NCBI GenBank assembly: GCA_035326705.1 | Contig: DAOLES010000001.1 | Coordinates: forward strand, 614,261-678,260 | Length of the DNA stretch: 64,000 bases | Direction of reading: 5' to 3' | Source of the DNA: Oligoflexia bacterium | GTDB lineage: Bacteria > Bdellovibrionota_G > JALEGL01 | Shown here: positions 7,512 through 16,516 of the stretch, one piece after another | How the letters are laid out: every line of letters begins with the position of its first letter | Position numbering within the stretch: the first letter of the stretch is position 1 | Made by a program: the position numbers and the translations under genes | The notes under the pieces: generated by a model | The model's input: the letters and a program-made list of their open reading frames with translations, nothing else | Told to the model about the DNA's origin: nothing | Databases searched by the model: none

Positions 7512-9461
7512 TTATTTGATATTCCAGATTTCATGTGTTGTTACTGGAAGGCTGTTTTCCCGACCCAACTCAAACGAGTGACCTCCTAAAAGATGGATTT
7601 GATTTGTATTATTATCTAACAAGCCTCGTAAAAATGCTTTAGACTCGCGCATGTAACGTCCAGTATGAACCCATCCTTTTGCAGGGTTAGCCAAATCAAG
7701 TTTGTAAATATGATTGACGTAAAGTGCATCTCGATGCATGCTTTTACCATAAGGAAATACACCTCCAAAAGCATACAATGTGTTGCCTACAACTGCAGCA
7801 GTGGGAGAAAATGAACCAAAAGGTAACGGGGGTAAGTTTTCAACTGCCATTGTTTCTGGATCAAATAGATCAACATTGGTCAAAAGTTTACCATCTGCAA
7901 AGCCACCAACAAGAATAATTTTATTATTCCAAACAGTAGAAGCAAAACCTCTGCGGTATGGCTTAGGCAATTCAAATATTTCTGTTTCTCCAGTTTCTAA
8001 GTCAAAAACTTCTCCATTACCAACGTAACTTCCTTGCATCCATGTCCCAGAAAGCCAACCATATAAAAGATAAACTTTTGATCCAATTTGTGAAGCCGCA
8101 TACGATGAACGCTTTTCAGCCAAAGGTAAACTTGACCAAGTCTCTGAACTTATGTCATAAACATCTACTGTATCCAAAGAAAACTGATCATTTGCATTGG
8201 GAGTATCATCAGGAATTCTCCCTCCCATAGCAAAAAGTTTATTATTATAGAAAAAAAGTTCAAAACCTTGCGCAGCATTAGGGCGTTGTAAGTTTTTAAC
8301 TGTAAGCCAAGTTCCATCTGCATTTAAAATTTCTGTGCTTGAAACAATGGCATTGGAACTATGATCATGTTGCTTCCCTTGATTTCCACCCATGACGACC
8401 CATCCATCTTGAATTTGGGCAAAACCAAAAGATGAGCGTGCTTGAACCATTTCTTTAGAGTTAAATGATTGTTGCATGTTTAAGTCACCACTAAAAGAAG
8501 GGACATAATGCACCCCCTCTCCAGCAAAGATTAAGCTGGGAGCATTATAAGCACCCTCAGAAGATAATTTTGCTTCAAAAAGACGAAACTCATGCGAACG
8601 CTGTTCTTCATCAGAACTAAATACAATTGATCCATCTGGCTTAAACGTTGGAGCATAGTCAAAACCAGGTTGTTGTGTTATTCTTTGCGGAGGCTCTGAA
8701 AGATTAAGCCGATCATACACGTAAATATCATCATTACTCACTGCATTCTCAGTCACTCTACACACAGCTGCAATATATCGATCATCTTTTGAAATTGCAG
8801 GTTCAAAGCAGTATCCTTCCTCTGGTGTAATGCTTAACTGCTCTTTTGTATGCCGATCATAAATAACCACACGCTTGTTTCTAGCTCTTTTTGATGACCC
8901 TTCACTTTCTGGTTTTCCATAACTTTCATGAAACACAACATAACGTCCATCTGAAGACAATTTTGGAAAATAGGATTTATACTGTGATGGAATAATTTCA
9001 ATCTTGGCTTGATTATCTTGTCTGTCAATAACTACAATTCGGTTTTCTTTACTCTTGTTTCCATTTCTATCAATGGTTTCTGGCCCCACAGGTCCTGAAT
9101 AAGTAATATAACGACCATTTCCGGAAAAAGATGCCATTAAGTTAAAACCAGCATTAGACCATTTTTTTTTAACACCTGTCACCAAATTTTTAACCACTAT
9201 GACATAATGACCATCCGATCTTTTTTCACTATAAATCAACTCTTGACCATCTGAGGATATGCTTGGATAAATTCCCCCTTCTACCAATACTTTGGGTGAC
9301 TGTTTAGCAGTTTTTTCATAGATATATGCAACAACACTTTCATCATCTTCATTCCCAGTATACTCTTGCCAAGCATACACCATGCGTTGTTGCGAAAAAC
9401 AAGCTAAAGCCCAAAAGCTTACACTTAAAAAAGTAAAAATTGATAATCTGATTTGTTTCAT
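7512..9461 (-). CDS. Exported double beta-propeller protein: TolB/PD40 repeats plus Kelch repeats
   Basis: 649 residues. After a signal peptide (cleavage near ACFSQ) come two propellers. Residues about 30-310 hold PD40/TolB-like blades with recurring 'PSISSDGQELIYS', 'PKLSSDGRYVVFHE' and 'PTFKPDGSIVFSSD'. Residues about 335-649 hold Kelch blades ('GWVVMGGNQG', 'KLFAMGGRIPDD', 'KIILVGGFADG', 'LYAFGGVFPYG', 'QIHLLGGHSF'). Both are binding scaffolds; no enzyme site is visible. Ribosome site AAGGA. A perfect 17-base Fur-box palindrome lies 25 bases upstream of the start, so expression is probably repressed by iron and Fur (inference). The protein may therefore help capture iron or act on a host or prey under iron limitation, but no siderophore or TonB gene is adjacent. 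Confidence 0.85.
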   Translation of the reverse strand: MKQIRLSIFTFLSVSFWALACFSQQRMVYAWQEYTGNEDDESVVAYIYEKTAKQSPKVLVEGGIYPSISSDGQELIYSEKRSDGHYVIVVKNLVTGVKKKWSNAGFNLMASFSGNGRYITYSGPVGPETIDRNGNKSKENRIVVIDRQDNQAKIEIIPSQYKSYFPKLSSDGRYVVFHESYGKPESEGSSKRARNKRVVIYDRHTKEQLSITPEEGYCFEPAISKDDRYIAAVCRVTENAVSNDDIYVYDRLNLSEPPQRITQQPGFDYAPTFKPDGSIVFSSDEEQRSHEFRLFEAKLSSEGAYNAPSLIFAGEGVHYVPSFSGDLNMQQSFNSKEMVQARSSFGFAQIQDGWVVMGGNQGKQHDHSSNAIVSSTEILNADGTWLTVKNLQRPNAAQGFELFFYNNKLFAMGGRIPDDTPNANDQFSLDTVDVYDISSETWSSLPLAEKRSSYAASQIGSKVYLLYGWLSGTWMQGSYVGNGEVFDLETGETEIFELPKPYRRGFASTVWNNKIILVGGFADGKLLTNVDLFDPETMAVENLPPLPFGSFSPTAAVVGNTLYAFGGVFPYGKSMHRDALYVNHIYKLDLANPAKGWVHTGRYMRESKAFLRGLLDNNTNQIHLLGGHSFELGRENSLPVTTHEIWNIK

Positions 9462-9485
9462 GGTTTTCCTTTTATAATTTCAATA

Positions 9486-9502
9486 TTGATAATCATTATC
9501 AA
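9486..9502. promoter_or_regulatory. Fur box (perfect 8-1-8 palindrome)
   Basis: TTGATAATCATTATCAA is a perfect inverted repeat and contains GATAATCATTATC, which agrees with the classical Fur operator core. It lies 25 bases upstream of the Kelch gene start, in the position expected for an operator over the promoter. The next gene upstream (DUF2200) reads in the same direction and ends 112 bases away. Confidence 0.8.
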
Positions 9503-9613
9503 TAATTTTATAAAAGTCAACTCATTTAAAACGATATTTTAATTAAAGAAAAAATCGCTTGTAGTAGTGACTGTTGTCAACGGTATTAAATATAAAATTT
9601 TCTTTGATAAGGC

Positions 9614-9964
9614 TTACTCTCTAAAAATTTTTTCTAATGTTTTGCCTTTGGCAAGCTCATCTATCAATTTATCCAAAAATCTGATTTCACGCATGAGAGA
9701 GTCCTCCATCTCTTCTATTCTAACACCACAAATCACACCTTTAATTAAAAGTCTTTTTGGATTAAGTTTTGGGGCATGTTTAATAAAGCTTTCAAAGTTA
9801 GTTTCATTGTTAAGATGTTCATTAAGTTCTTTTTTTGTATATCCCATAAGCCAAAACAAAATTTGATCCACCTCTTGTTTTGTACGTCCTTTTTTCTCTG
9901 CTTTAGCAACATAATACGGATAAACATTAGCAAATGGCATACTGTAAATTTTATGATTTTTCAT
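9614..9964 (-). CDS. DUF2200 family protein
   Basis: 116 residues, the full usual length of DUF2200. The family signature is clear: 'HKIYSMPFANVYPYYVAKAE', 'KKGRTKQEVDQILFWL', 'LIKGVICGVRIEEMEDSLM' and 'IRFLDKLIDELAKGK'. Cytoplasmic, function unknown; no catalytic residues are established for the family. Ribosome site AGAGAA. The Fur box and Kelch gene follow on the same strand, but the intervening operator suggests separate transcription. Confidence 0.9.
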   Translation of the reverse strand: MKNHKIYSMPFANVYPYYVAKAEKKGRTKQEVDQILFWLMGYTKKELNEHLNNETNFESFIKHAPKLNPKRLLIKGVICGVRIEEMEDSLMREIRFLDKLIDELAKGKTLEKIFRE

Positions 9965-10068
9965 AATAGTTCTCTTTTATAATTTTATTATAATCGTATC
10001 ATTACAAGAAACATAACCATAAATTATTTATGATCTGAAAGTTTTAATAAAAATTGTACACTATAATT

Positions 10069-10491
10069 ATGGAAAGATATATGGCCTTATTAAGAGGGAC
10101 TAATGTCAGTGGACACAACAAGCTGCCCATGGCTTCTCTCAGCCAGGTTTTAGATTTTTTAAGCTGCGCTAACATATAAACTTATATTCAAAGTGGTAAT
10201 GTTGTTTTTTTCATATCCTAAAAAAGCTTGAAACAATTGACAGAAAAAATTTAAAAAAAACTAATCATGATCATGGCTTTACACCAGATATTTTTTTATA
10301 TAGCCGTGATAACTTTTTATAGTTCATCAAAGACGGTCTTTTTCAATATAAAAAATATATTTTATCTCTTAGCTCCTGACGGTATTAAACGCTCAAAGCT
10401 GGTACCACAAATTGAAAAAGCTATGGCCGCGCCAGTAACCGGTAGAAACTTTAATACCATTAAAAAATTAAAGTTTTTAATGGATGATTAA
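10069..10491 (+). pseudogene. DUF1697 gene remnant
   Basis: The first 36 codons (MERYMALLRGTNVSGHNKLP...) match the start of DUF1697 proteins. A TAA at 10177-10179 interrupts the frame, but the next codons still read 'TYIQSGNVVF', the following family motif. Further stops come after that. The last third, 'LLAPDGIKRSKL' with 'RNFNTIKKL', is the DUF1697 C-terminus in the same frame. At 141 codons the remnant is shorter than the usual ~180, so internal sequence has also been lost. The function of the intact family is unknown. Confidence 0.85.
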
Positions 10492-11570
10492 CGATCTAAA
10501 ACTCTACTTATATATTGTTTAATCTTTTCTAGAGGGATGTCTAAAGCTGCGTCTCCTACATACCATTCAAGCGTAGAAAACTCAGGAACAGGTGAGGGTT
10601 TGATATTTGAAAAACCCCAGATACCCATCTCTTTTGCTACTTCCAACACACGTTTTGATAAATCATTGCTATCACCCTTAATCATAAGATGAAACATATT
10701 CACCTGCGGTATTTTAGGGTTAATGGAAATCCCCTCCATTGTTGCTATAACTGCACAAATTTCTTTGGTTTTTTTATAAAAACTTTCAAAACTATGTATT
10801 CTTTTTTTTAAGTTATAGCGTGCTGATAAATATAAAGGTGCCGCCGTAATCAAATTACCGCCATGCCTTCTGTTCCAAACCCGCGCTTTTTTAATAAATA
10901 TGCTGCTTCCGAGTAGTGCGGCACCTGCTATTGCTCCAATCCCCTTATAAAAACTAATATAGACACTATCAAATAAACTGGTTATTTCTTGATAAGTCTT
11001 TTGATAATAGGGAGCGCATTCCCAAACTCTTGCACCATCAAGATGAACTTTAATATTTTTAGAGCGAAGATATGAAATTTGTTTCTTTAAATCTTCCCAT
11101 GAAGGTAATTGGCCTCCTATTTCTCTTTGCGGTAACTCAATAATTACTGCGGCCGGAATTTCTTTTAAATTTTTAAGATCTTCAATATTCATCAACTGAT
11201 CTTTATGACCAATCAATTCTGCGCTAAGGCCATGCAGTTTTTTATAAGCATGCTGCTCATGCAACTCTAAATGACAGGTTGGATGGAACGCTATACGTGA
11301 ATTTTTTTCTAAATCTGTCCATATACGCATGGCGATTAACTGTGCCATGGTACCGCTTTGCAGAAACACACAATCTTCAAAACCAAAAATGTTTTTTAAT
11401 TCATGTTCAAAGGCTTGGAGAGCCTCTCCTTCACCGTAACGATCCGCCTCTTCGTTTGGCGAAGTATGTTCATACATTTCTTCAAAATACTGTTTAGGTT
11501 TAAGTGGATAATGGCCATGTAAAAAAAACTGACAGTTATTCTTAATTTTCAAAATCTCATTTTGATTCAT
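10488..11570 (-). CDS. PLP-dependent threonine aldolase / beta-eliminating lyase family enzyme
   Basis: 360 residues, cytoplasmic. Fold type I PLP enzyme: 'CVFLQSGTMAQLIAMRIW' (cofactor phosphate region), 'VHLDGARVWE' with Asp178 to pair with the pyridine nitrogen, and Lys209 in 'SFYKGIGAIAGA' as the Schiff-base lysine. This arrangement is typical of low-specificity L-threonine aldolases, which split threonine to glycine and acetaldehyde. Related lyases share the motifs, so the exact substrate is inferred. The 3' end overlaps the last bases of the DUF1697 remnant on the other strand. Confidence 0.85.
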   Translation of the reverse strand: MNQNEILKIKNNCQFFLHGHYPLKPKQYFEEMYEHTSPNEEADRYGEGEALQAFEHELKNIFGFEDCVFLQSGTMAQLIAMRIWTDLEKNSRIAFHPTCHLELHEQHAYKKLHGLSAELIGHKDQLMNIEDLKNLKEIPAAVIIELPQREIGGQLPSWEDLKKQISYLRSKNIKVHLDGARVWECAPYYQKTYQEITSLFDSVYISFYKGIGAIAGAALLGSSIFIKKARVWNRRHGGNLITAAPLYLSARYNLKKRIHSFESFYKKTKEICAVIATMEGISINPKIPQVNMFHLMIKGDSNDLSKRVLEVAKEMGIWGFSNIKPSPVPEFSTLEWYVGDAALDIPLEKIKQYISRVLDR

Positions 11571-11608
11571 GCTTTAAAGACTTACACAAAACAAGAGTAA
11601 TAATATAT

Positions 11609-11632
11609 AAAAAAGTGGCTCGCTCTACTTTT
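11609..11632 (-). terminator. Probable rho-independent terminator
   Basis: Directly after the stop of the exported methyltransferase-like gene, the minus strand reads AAGTAG-agcgag-CCACTT followed by TTTTTT. The stem has one mismatch but is placed correctly and is followed by a T-run. Confidence 0.5.
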
Positions 11633-11633
11633 A

Positions 11634-12854
11634 CTAGTTATAAACTTTTTTTCTAATAATTAAGCTGTAATTATTGGTACGGTTGGTCATAGCATTAATA
11701 AAAACTGGCTGGGCACTAATAAAGTTTTTAATCTTTTGTAATTCTGTTAATTTTATATCACCTTGTTCATATTTTCTATCAAGATAAGGTTCATTAAATA
11801 GATCATATTTGATTGAGATCCTTGACGGATAGTCAATCATCATTTGCTGATCTACTAGCACATCTCGTGGTAAAATATAGGCTTGATTTAAATATTGCTC
11901 AAATGTTTGAGGAACTTCTGACAATTCTGAAATTGATTTTAAATAAATTGGACTCCAGTTTTCACTGACAATGTAATCAAAATTAAACTCTTGCTTTAAC
12001 TCAGCTATCACCTGTTGAAAAGCAGGGGTAAATTGCCAAATTTTTTTGTTTCTATTTTTAGGATCAATCACTTCTTCTATAATTAATGGCACATCATTAA
12101 AACGTATTGTACCCCCAGGTTTTACCAATCTAAGTGCATGTTTCAACATGCTTTTCTGTCCTTCTGATGAAAGGTATTTAAAAATATAATGACCAAAAAT
12201 AAGCTGAAATCGATCTGTATCTTCAGAAAATTCTTCTAGCTTAGTCACATCCGCATAACGCAAAACATTTTTATGTCGATTACGAAACTTGAGAATACCG
12301 GCGCTGTCTTGTCCGCCTTCTGGGATATTTGCCTCACCATAAATCAAGTCTACACCAACAGCTTGTATAGGCTCAACATCAGCATTCAAATATTGCTTAA
12401 GTTCTTCATGCAACTGATTCATCCACAATACAATAGCATTACGGCCTTCAGCTAAGCTTAATATTTCTTCACCCCATAAACTTTGATAGTCAATTTGGTA
12501 TTTTTTCAACAAATCTTTCTTTGGCCCCAATTTTTCTCCGTGATGATCTGATGAAAGCAAAAGTTTATTCCAACCCTGAACAAACCAATAGTGATTCATT
12601 CGTGGACTAAGCATATTTTGTAATTGAAGATTATGCAGTGCATGCGGTATTGGATATAAATATTCACCCGTTATTGGAACCTCACTGCCTTCATGATTGG
12701 ATGCTACAACTACAGAAACTTCATTACCATCTGGTAACTGCATACGATGCAAGATAAGGTTATTCTCTTGCTGTGCACTCGCTTTTTGCAAGAAAACACA
12801 CATTAATAAAACACTTAGACTTTTAACAATAGTTTTAAAAAATGGAATCGCCAT
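11634..12854 (-). CDS. Exported methyltransferase-like protein A
   Basis: About 406 residues from the Met that begins a good signal peptide (MAIPFFKTIVKSLSVLLM..., cleavage at SAQ); the frame opens 39 bases further out at 12893. The mature C-terminal half resembles a class I methyltransferase: 'AVGVDLIYGEAN', 'VLRYADVTKLEEF', 'FQLIFGHYIFKYL', then 'ALRLVKPGGTIRFND'. The glycine-rich SAM loop expected before 'AVGVDL' is not present ('AIVLWMNQLHEEL' instead), so catalysis is doubtful. Export also takes it away from cytoplasmic SAM. A second protein of the same layout lies 1 kb away (13851-15116). Its role is unknown; it could be a scaffold or an effector acting inside another cell (speculative). 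Confidence 0.65.
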   Translation of the reverse strand: MAIPFFKTIVKSLSVLLMCVFLQKASAQQENNLILHRMQLPDGNEVSVVVASNHEGSEVPITGEYLYPIPHALHNLQLQNMLSPRMNHYWFVQGWNKLLLSSDHHGEKLGPKKDLLKKYQIDYQSLWGEEILSLAEGRNAIVLWMNQLHEELKQYLNADVEPIQAVGVDLIYGEANIPEGGQDSAGILKFRNRHKNVLRYADVTKLEEFSEDTDRFQLIFGHYIFKYLSSEGQKSMLKHALRLVKPGGTIRFNDVPLIIEEVIDPKNRNKKIWQFTPAFQQVIAELKQEFNFDYIVSENWSPIYLKSISELSEVPQTFEQYLNQAYILPRDVLVDQQMMIDYPSRISIKYDLFNEPYLDRKYEQGDIKLTELQKIKNFISAQPVFINAMTNRTNNYSLIIRKKVYN

Positions 12855-12930
12855 AACAAATCGAGAGTTATAATAAATTGCTACCCATATCAAGATTTAA
12901 AAATATGCATACATAGGAGAAGACATAATT

Positions 12931-13017
12931 ATGCAACTTTTTAGTTGCTTATTTATATTAATTTGTAGTATGAGTCATTTCGTACGTAAGCCTATTGAAA
13001 ATAAGGAGAATCTATGA
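12931..13017 (+). CDS. Possible 28-residue small protein, coupled to the AHSA1 gene
   Basis: ATG at 12931 has a good ribosome site (AGGAGA at 12915-12920) and opens 28 codons, MQLFSCLFILICSMSHFVRK and onward, ending at a TGA that overlaps the next start as ATGA. It could be a small membrane peptide or a leader that couples translation to the SRPBCC gene. No homolog is known to me, and so short a frame could be chance. Confidence 0.4.
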   Translation: MQLFSCLFILICSMSHFVRKPIENKENL

Positions 13018-13454
13018 AAAATGAAATCAAACGGGAAATTATAATCAATGCAAGTCAGGAAAAAGTATATGATGCCATTAGCAACCCCAAAAAAATAACC
13101 CAATGGTTCCCAGAAACTTTAGAAGGTAAGTTTGAAGTAGGTGAACAACCCATTTTTGGTTTTGGTGAAGATGGCAAAAATCAAGTGTATATAGAAAGTG
13201 CTTCGCCTTATTCTCACTTTTCTTATCGCTGGGTTCCAGGCGCAAATCATTTTTTAGGTGATGTTACTAAGGTAGCAAACACACTGGTAACTTTTAGAAT
13301 TGAAAGCTTAGGAGGTGACAGATGTAAGGTTATTTTAACTGAAACAGGCTTTAGTCAGTTGCCAAACAATGTAATAGAAAAATCTTTCAAACAAAATTCT
13401 GGAGGTTGGGACTTTATGTTAAATCGTTTGGAGCAATTCTTTGACGCAAAGTAA
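13014..13454 (+). CDS. SRPBCC / AHSA1 domain protein
   Basis: 146 residues, one START-like SRPBCC domain of the AHSA1 type: 'REIIINASQEKVYDAISNP', 'ITQWFP' and a closing 'GGWDFMLNRLEQFF' helix. The fold has a hydrophobic cavity that binds small ligands. Ribosome site AAGGAG. It overlaps the ArsR-type regulator gene downstream by 14 bases. SRPBCC/AHSA1 and ArsR genes often occur as such pairs, where the ArsR protein controls the operon. The ligand is unknown. Confidence 0.85.
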   Translation: MKNEIKREIIINASQEKVYDAISNPKKITQWFPETLEGKFEVGEQPIFGFGEDGKNQVYIESASPYSHFSYRWVPGANHFLGDVTKVANTLVTFRIESLGGDRCKVILTETGFSQLPNNVIEKSFKQNSGGWDFMLNRLEQFFDAK

Positions 13455-13770
13455 TTTAAATGAGTCAAAAATTTATAAAGCCCTTGGAGATCCCGCACGC
13501 TTAAAGATGATCCATCGCTTATCCAATGGATCAGCAAAAACCATTGGAGAACTATCAAAAAATTTAAACATGACCCGACAAGGTGCAAGAAAACAACTGC
13601 AGGTTCTTGTCCAATCAAATCTTGTAAAGCTAAATAAGTCTGGGAGAGAAACTCATGTCGTTATAAATATAAAGACTTTAGAAAAAGCTAGAACGTTCAT
13701 ATATAATATAGAAAAACAATGGGATGCCCGGCTTAACGCATTAAAGAATTTTGTAGAAGCTGAATTTTAA
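13441..13770 (+). CDS. ArsR-family winged-helix regulator
   Basis: 109 residues. 'YKALGDPARLKMIHRL' followed by 'IGELSKNLNMTRQGARKQLQVLVQSNLV' is the ArsR/SmtB-type winged helix with its recognition helix. The metal-binding ELCVC motif is absent, so this is a non-metal, ligand-type member. No ATG is available before the conserved N-terminus; the start is TTG at 13441, with GGAG seven bases before it, inside the 3' end of the SRPBCC gene. This implies translational coupling. It probably autoregulates the two-gene operon. Confidence 0.85.
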   Translation: MTQSNLNESKIYKALGDPARLKMIHRLSNGSAKTIGELSKNLNMTRQGARKQLQVLVQSNLVKLNKSGRETHVVINIKTLEKARTFIYNIEKQWDARLNALKNFVEAEF

Positions 13771-13850
13771 ATAAAGTTAAATGTAATATAGCAATCTCAA
13801 CGGAGCCTCCTAATTTTATTGACAAATAAGCTATGATATAAAGTTTTGGC

Positions 13851-15116
13851 TTATCGCTTCAGTATAATAACAATATATTGCATACCCTCATGGTCAAAAC
13901 TAGTTCTTGGAGGTTCTGGTTTCAAGCTTGCTGCATTAATGCTTTTCAATACGTACCTATAAAGTTGTTGATTGATTTTTACTTTTGACATTCCCCAGTC
14001 AGATGAATGTATATGAGGCAATAATGCTGCCAGCTTATCTTCCATACAACTAAAGTGTGCAAGATAAAGCGGCTCTGAAAACTCTATACACTGTTCAAAT
14101 TGACTCATAAATAATCTTGCAAACTCTGTCTTGATAAATGTATTTACATCTCGTTTAATCAGCAATACTTCAAAATCACCCTGTTTTTGCAGCTCTGTGA
14201 ATAATTGTAATCTAAAGTTTTTTAGGGCAAATAAACTCGCTGCCATGTTAAAACGAAGCTGTCCTCCAGTTTTTAATAAAGTTGTAGCTTGTGTAACAAA
14301 GTTGATTGCTGGCAAATAAGAGTCATAATAATCCACTAAATGGCCAAACAAGAAATGACTTGCTATAAAATCATAGTTTTTCTCTTTTAATCTTACGTCA
14401 TCTATTAATAACAACTGTGTAGCATCGCCTTGAACTAAATAAGGTTCAAATTGTTTCTCGTGCCATTTAAATAACTGATTTTGAGCCTGAGCTATAAATA
14501 TTTCCTCATTATCATCATATTCTACAGTGTCTTTAAAATATGAGAGGTCTATGGATAGAATATTATTTTCTTCTGGCTCAAATGTTCTTAATACAAATGG
14601 CATAAACTCACTGCTTGATTCACCAACAAATAAAAATCTTTCTTTTTTAAGGTTTTCAAGAACATCAGACATTGAAAAATCATCCAACATATTATTAAGC
14701 AAAATGTCATCATCTCCACTTTTCCAAATCTGCTCTACTTTTTCTATATTGGCTTTATTAACAGCAATTTTAATAGCTTCTTGATTAATCCAGGTCAGTT
14801 GAAACGGAGTGTTTTCATCATCTAAATTGGTAAATTTTAGCCAATTATCTAATGCCAAATTTGCTAATACATATGGCGTTGCATACTCTGTGGCCCCAGT
14901 AATTCTTATGGGAATATCATTGTATGTCATACCTAAAATAGGGAATGAGCCATTTATTTGATGGTAAAACAAATGCTCTTGCCTATAACTTTCAGCTTTA
15001 AATGTAACATTGGGTACATGCCCATGTGGAGACTCAAGCTTAAGAGTTTTTTGCGCATAAACAGTACATGAACAAAGAAAAATAAGTACTAAAACTAAAC
15101 TTTGAATAAATTGCAC
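13851..15116 (-). CDS. Exported methyltransferase-like protein B
   Basis: About 421 residues. The frame extends to 15188, but the GTG at 15116 follows a strong ribosome site (AAAGGGGA, five bases away) and starts a standard signal peptide (QFIQSLVLVLIFLCSCTVYA). The mature protein has an N-terminal beta-rich part and a C-terminal half with methyltransferase-like order: 'FLFVGESSSEFMPF' where the SAM loop should be (degenerate, one Gly), 'ILSIDLSYFKD', 'YLVQGDATQLLL', 'YDFIASHFLFGHLV' and 'LLKTGGQLRFN'. Same size and layout as the protein at 11634-12854, so a diverged duplicate is likely. Function unknown. Confidence 0.65.
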   Translation of the reverse strand: MQFIQSLVLVLIFLCSCTVYAQKTLKLESPHGHVPNVTFKAESYRQEHLFYHQINGSFPILGMTYNDIPIRITGATEYATPYVLANLALDNWLKFTNLDDENTPFQLTWINQEAIKIAVNKANIEKVEQIWKSGDDDILLNNMLDDFSMSDVLENLKKERFLFVGESSSEFMPFVLRTFEPEENNILSIDLSYFKDTVEYDDNEEIFIAQAQNQLFKWHEKQFEPYLVQGDATQLLLIDDVRLKEKNYDFIASHFLFGHLVDYYDSYLPAINFVTQATTLLKTGGQLRFNMAASLFALKNFRLQLFTELQKQGDFEVLLIKRDVNTFIKTEFARLFMSQFEQCIEFSEPLYLAHFSCMEDKLAALLPHIHSSDWGMSKVKINQQLYRYVLKSINAASLKPEPPRTSFDHEGMQYIVIILKR

Positions 15117-15346
15117 TACATCCCCTTTCAATGAGAATTCCTTTCTTATTGAAAATATTTTTTTAACGCAAGCAAGAATTTTACTCAATTAAAGACTTTA
15201 AAAGATTACAATTGCTTAGAAAACAAAATCTTGGTAAATAACGCATAATATCAAAAATAAACTAAACTTTAATAAAACACAAAAAAGTATTCAGATGACA
15301 ATGATGTATCATTAACTATCTCAACAAACCTGAAAGCATCTTTATA

Positions 15347-16393
15347 ATGACAAAACATTTACTACAAATCATCCCTGGTTTTATACTGTTATTCAGTTCG
15401 GTTGTTTTGGCAAATCAGAAACTAAAAACTCAATGGACTGGTTCAACTCAATGTGAAGTTATTGTAAAAATCAATGCTGATGATGCTTTTGTTGTGGCCG
15501 ACCTTGCAAAAAGTTTATTAAATCATGGGCTGAGCTATCATCCAAGCAGTAGTTTTTTAACAGAAACAGGGCAAATATTTATAGCAGACAAAAAGGTGTC
15601 TACAAAAAATATTCATTTCACTCATCCAAGCTGTATAGCTGAACTTCAAACCCATTGCTTAACTTGGCTTGAAGCCCTAGAATTAAATCTACTCCCTTTC
15701 TCTAGCCAAAATCTTATTACAGTTTCAAACCTTTCACTGGTATCATCTTTTACAAAGTTAGACCCAAAAGGTACTGGCTGCTGGCCAATTGATAACAAAG
15801 TAGAACCTGAATTTGAACCCGATACTCAACCTATAGGTGACCATGACCCTGACTTTGATGTTCGCAATAATTTTGTACAACCAGAACCTTTACCAGTCAT
15901 CTTACCTATTCCCACTGGCCCTATGGGAATGCCGCAGACTGTTATTATTCAGCCCGGTTCTAAAGCCTATCCTTTTGCAGCTGAGCTCGCTAGAATTTTG
16001 GCTGATCAAGATATTGAACAATGGGTAAAAAACACTATTTTGGCAATCTTAGGTACAGGTACTGTTGCTGCCGTTTTATTAGCTGTTGGAGGTGTGACCA
16101 ATGGCGGGCTTTCCACATCTCTCTCTTTTGCTCCTCTTATTGCAGCGGGTACAGTTATCATTTGGATTTGTCACATGGGAGGAATTGATGTTGATGAACA
16201 AGCCTTAAAACTTAAAAACAATTCAACCAGTTCAATTGACACTTATACAATAGAAAAAGATACTATTTTATACACAGTAAAATGGGATAATAACAAGCTA
16301 AGCCTAGAGTTCATAGACAAGCAAAATATAAAAATAATGGATGGTACGCAATGTGTAAAAGCAAGTCACCTCTCTCATCATGGTGACTGTTAA
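15347..16393 (+). CDS. Exported membrane-anchored hypothetical protein
   Basis: Not recognised. 348 residues: signal peptide (MTKHLLQIIPGFILLFSSVVLA), a Cys-containing domain (35-150), an acidic and Pro-rich linker (about 155-200, 'EPEFEPDTQPIGDHDPDFD'), then two hydrophobic segments (about 224-246 and 256-277) and a short C-terminal domain with two more Cys. The two segments probably form a membrane hairpin. No clear ribosome site. Possibly in one transcript with the two exported genes that follow. Confidence 0.55.
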   Translation: MTKHLLQIIPGFILLFSSVVLANQKLKTQWTGSTQCEVIVKINADDAFVVADLAKSLLNHGLSYHPSSSFLTETGQIFIADKKVSTKNIHFTHPSCIAELQTHCLTWLEALELNLLPFSSQNLITVSNLSLVSSFTKLDPKGTGCWPIDNKVEPEFEPDTQPIGDHDPDFDVRNNFVQPEPLPVILPIPTGPMGMPQTVIIQPGSKAYPFAAELARILADQDIEQWVKNTILAILGTGTVAAVLLAVGGVTNGGLSTSLSFAPLIAAGTVIIWICHMGGIDVDEQALKLKNNSTSSIDTYTIEKDTILYTVKWDNNKLSLEFIDKQNIKIMDGTQCVKASHLSHHGDC

Positions 16394-16516
16394 TTCATAA
16401 CTATTAAAATATTTAAAAAGATGTCATTTAAAAAACTCTATTAAATCAATACTCAATATTGATGCGCTGCATTTTTTATGTTATGTCACGGAATAATTAT
16501 TAAAGGAAACTATGGT

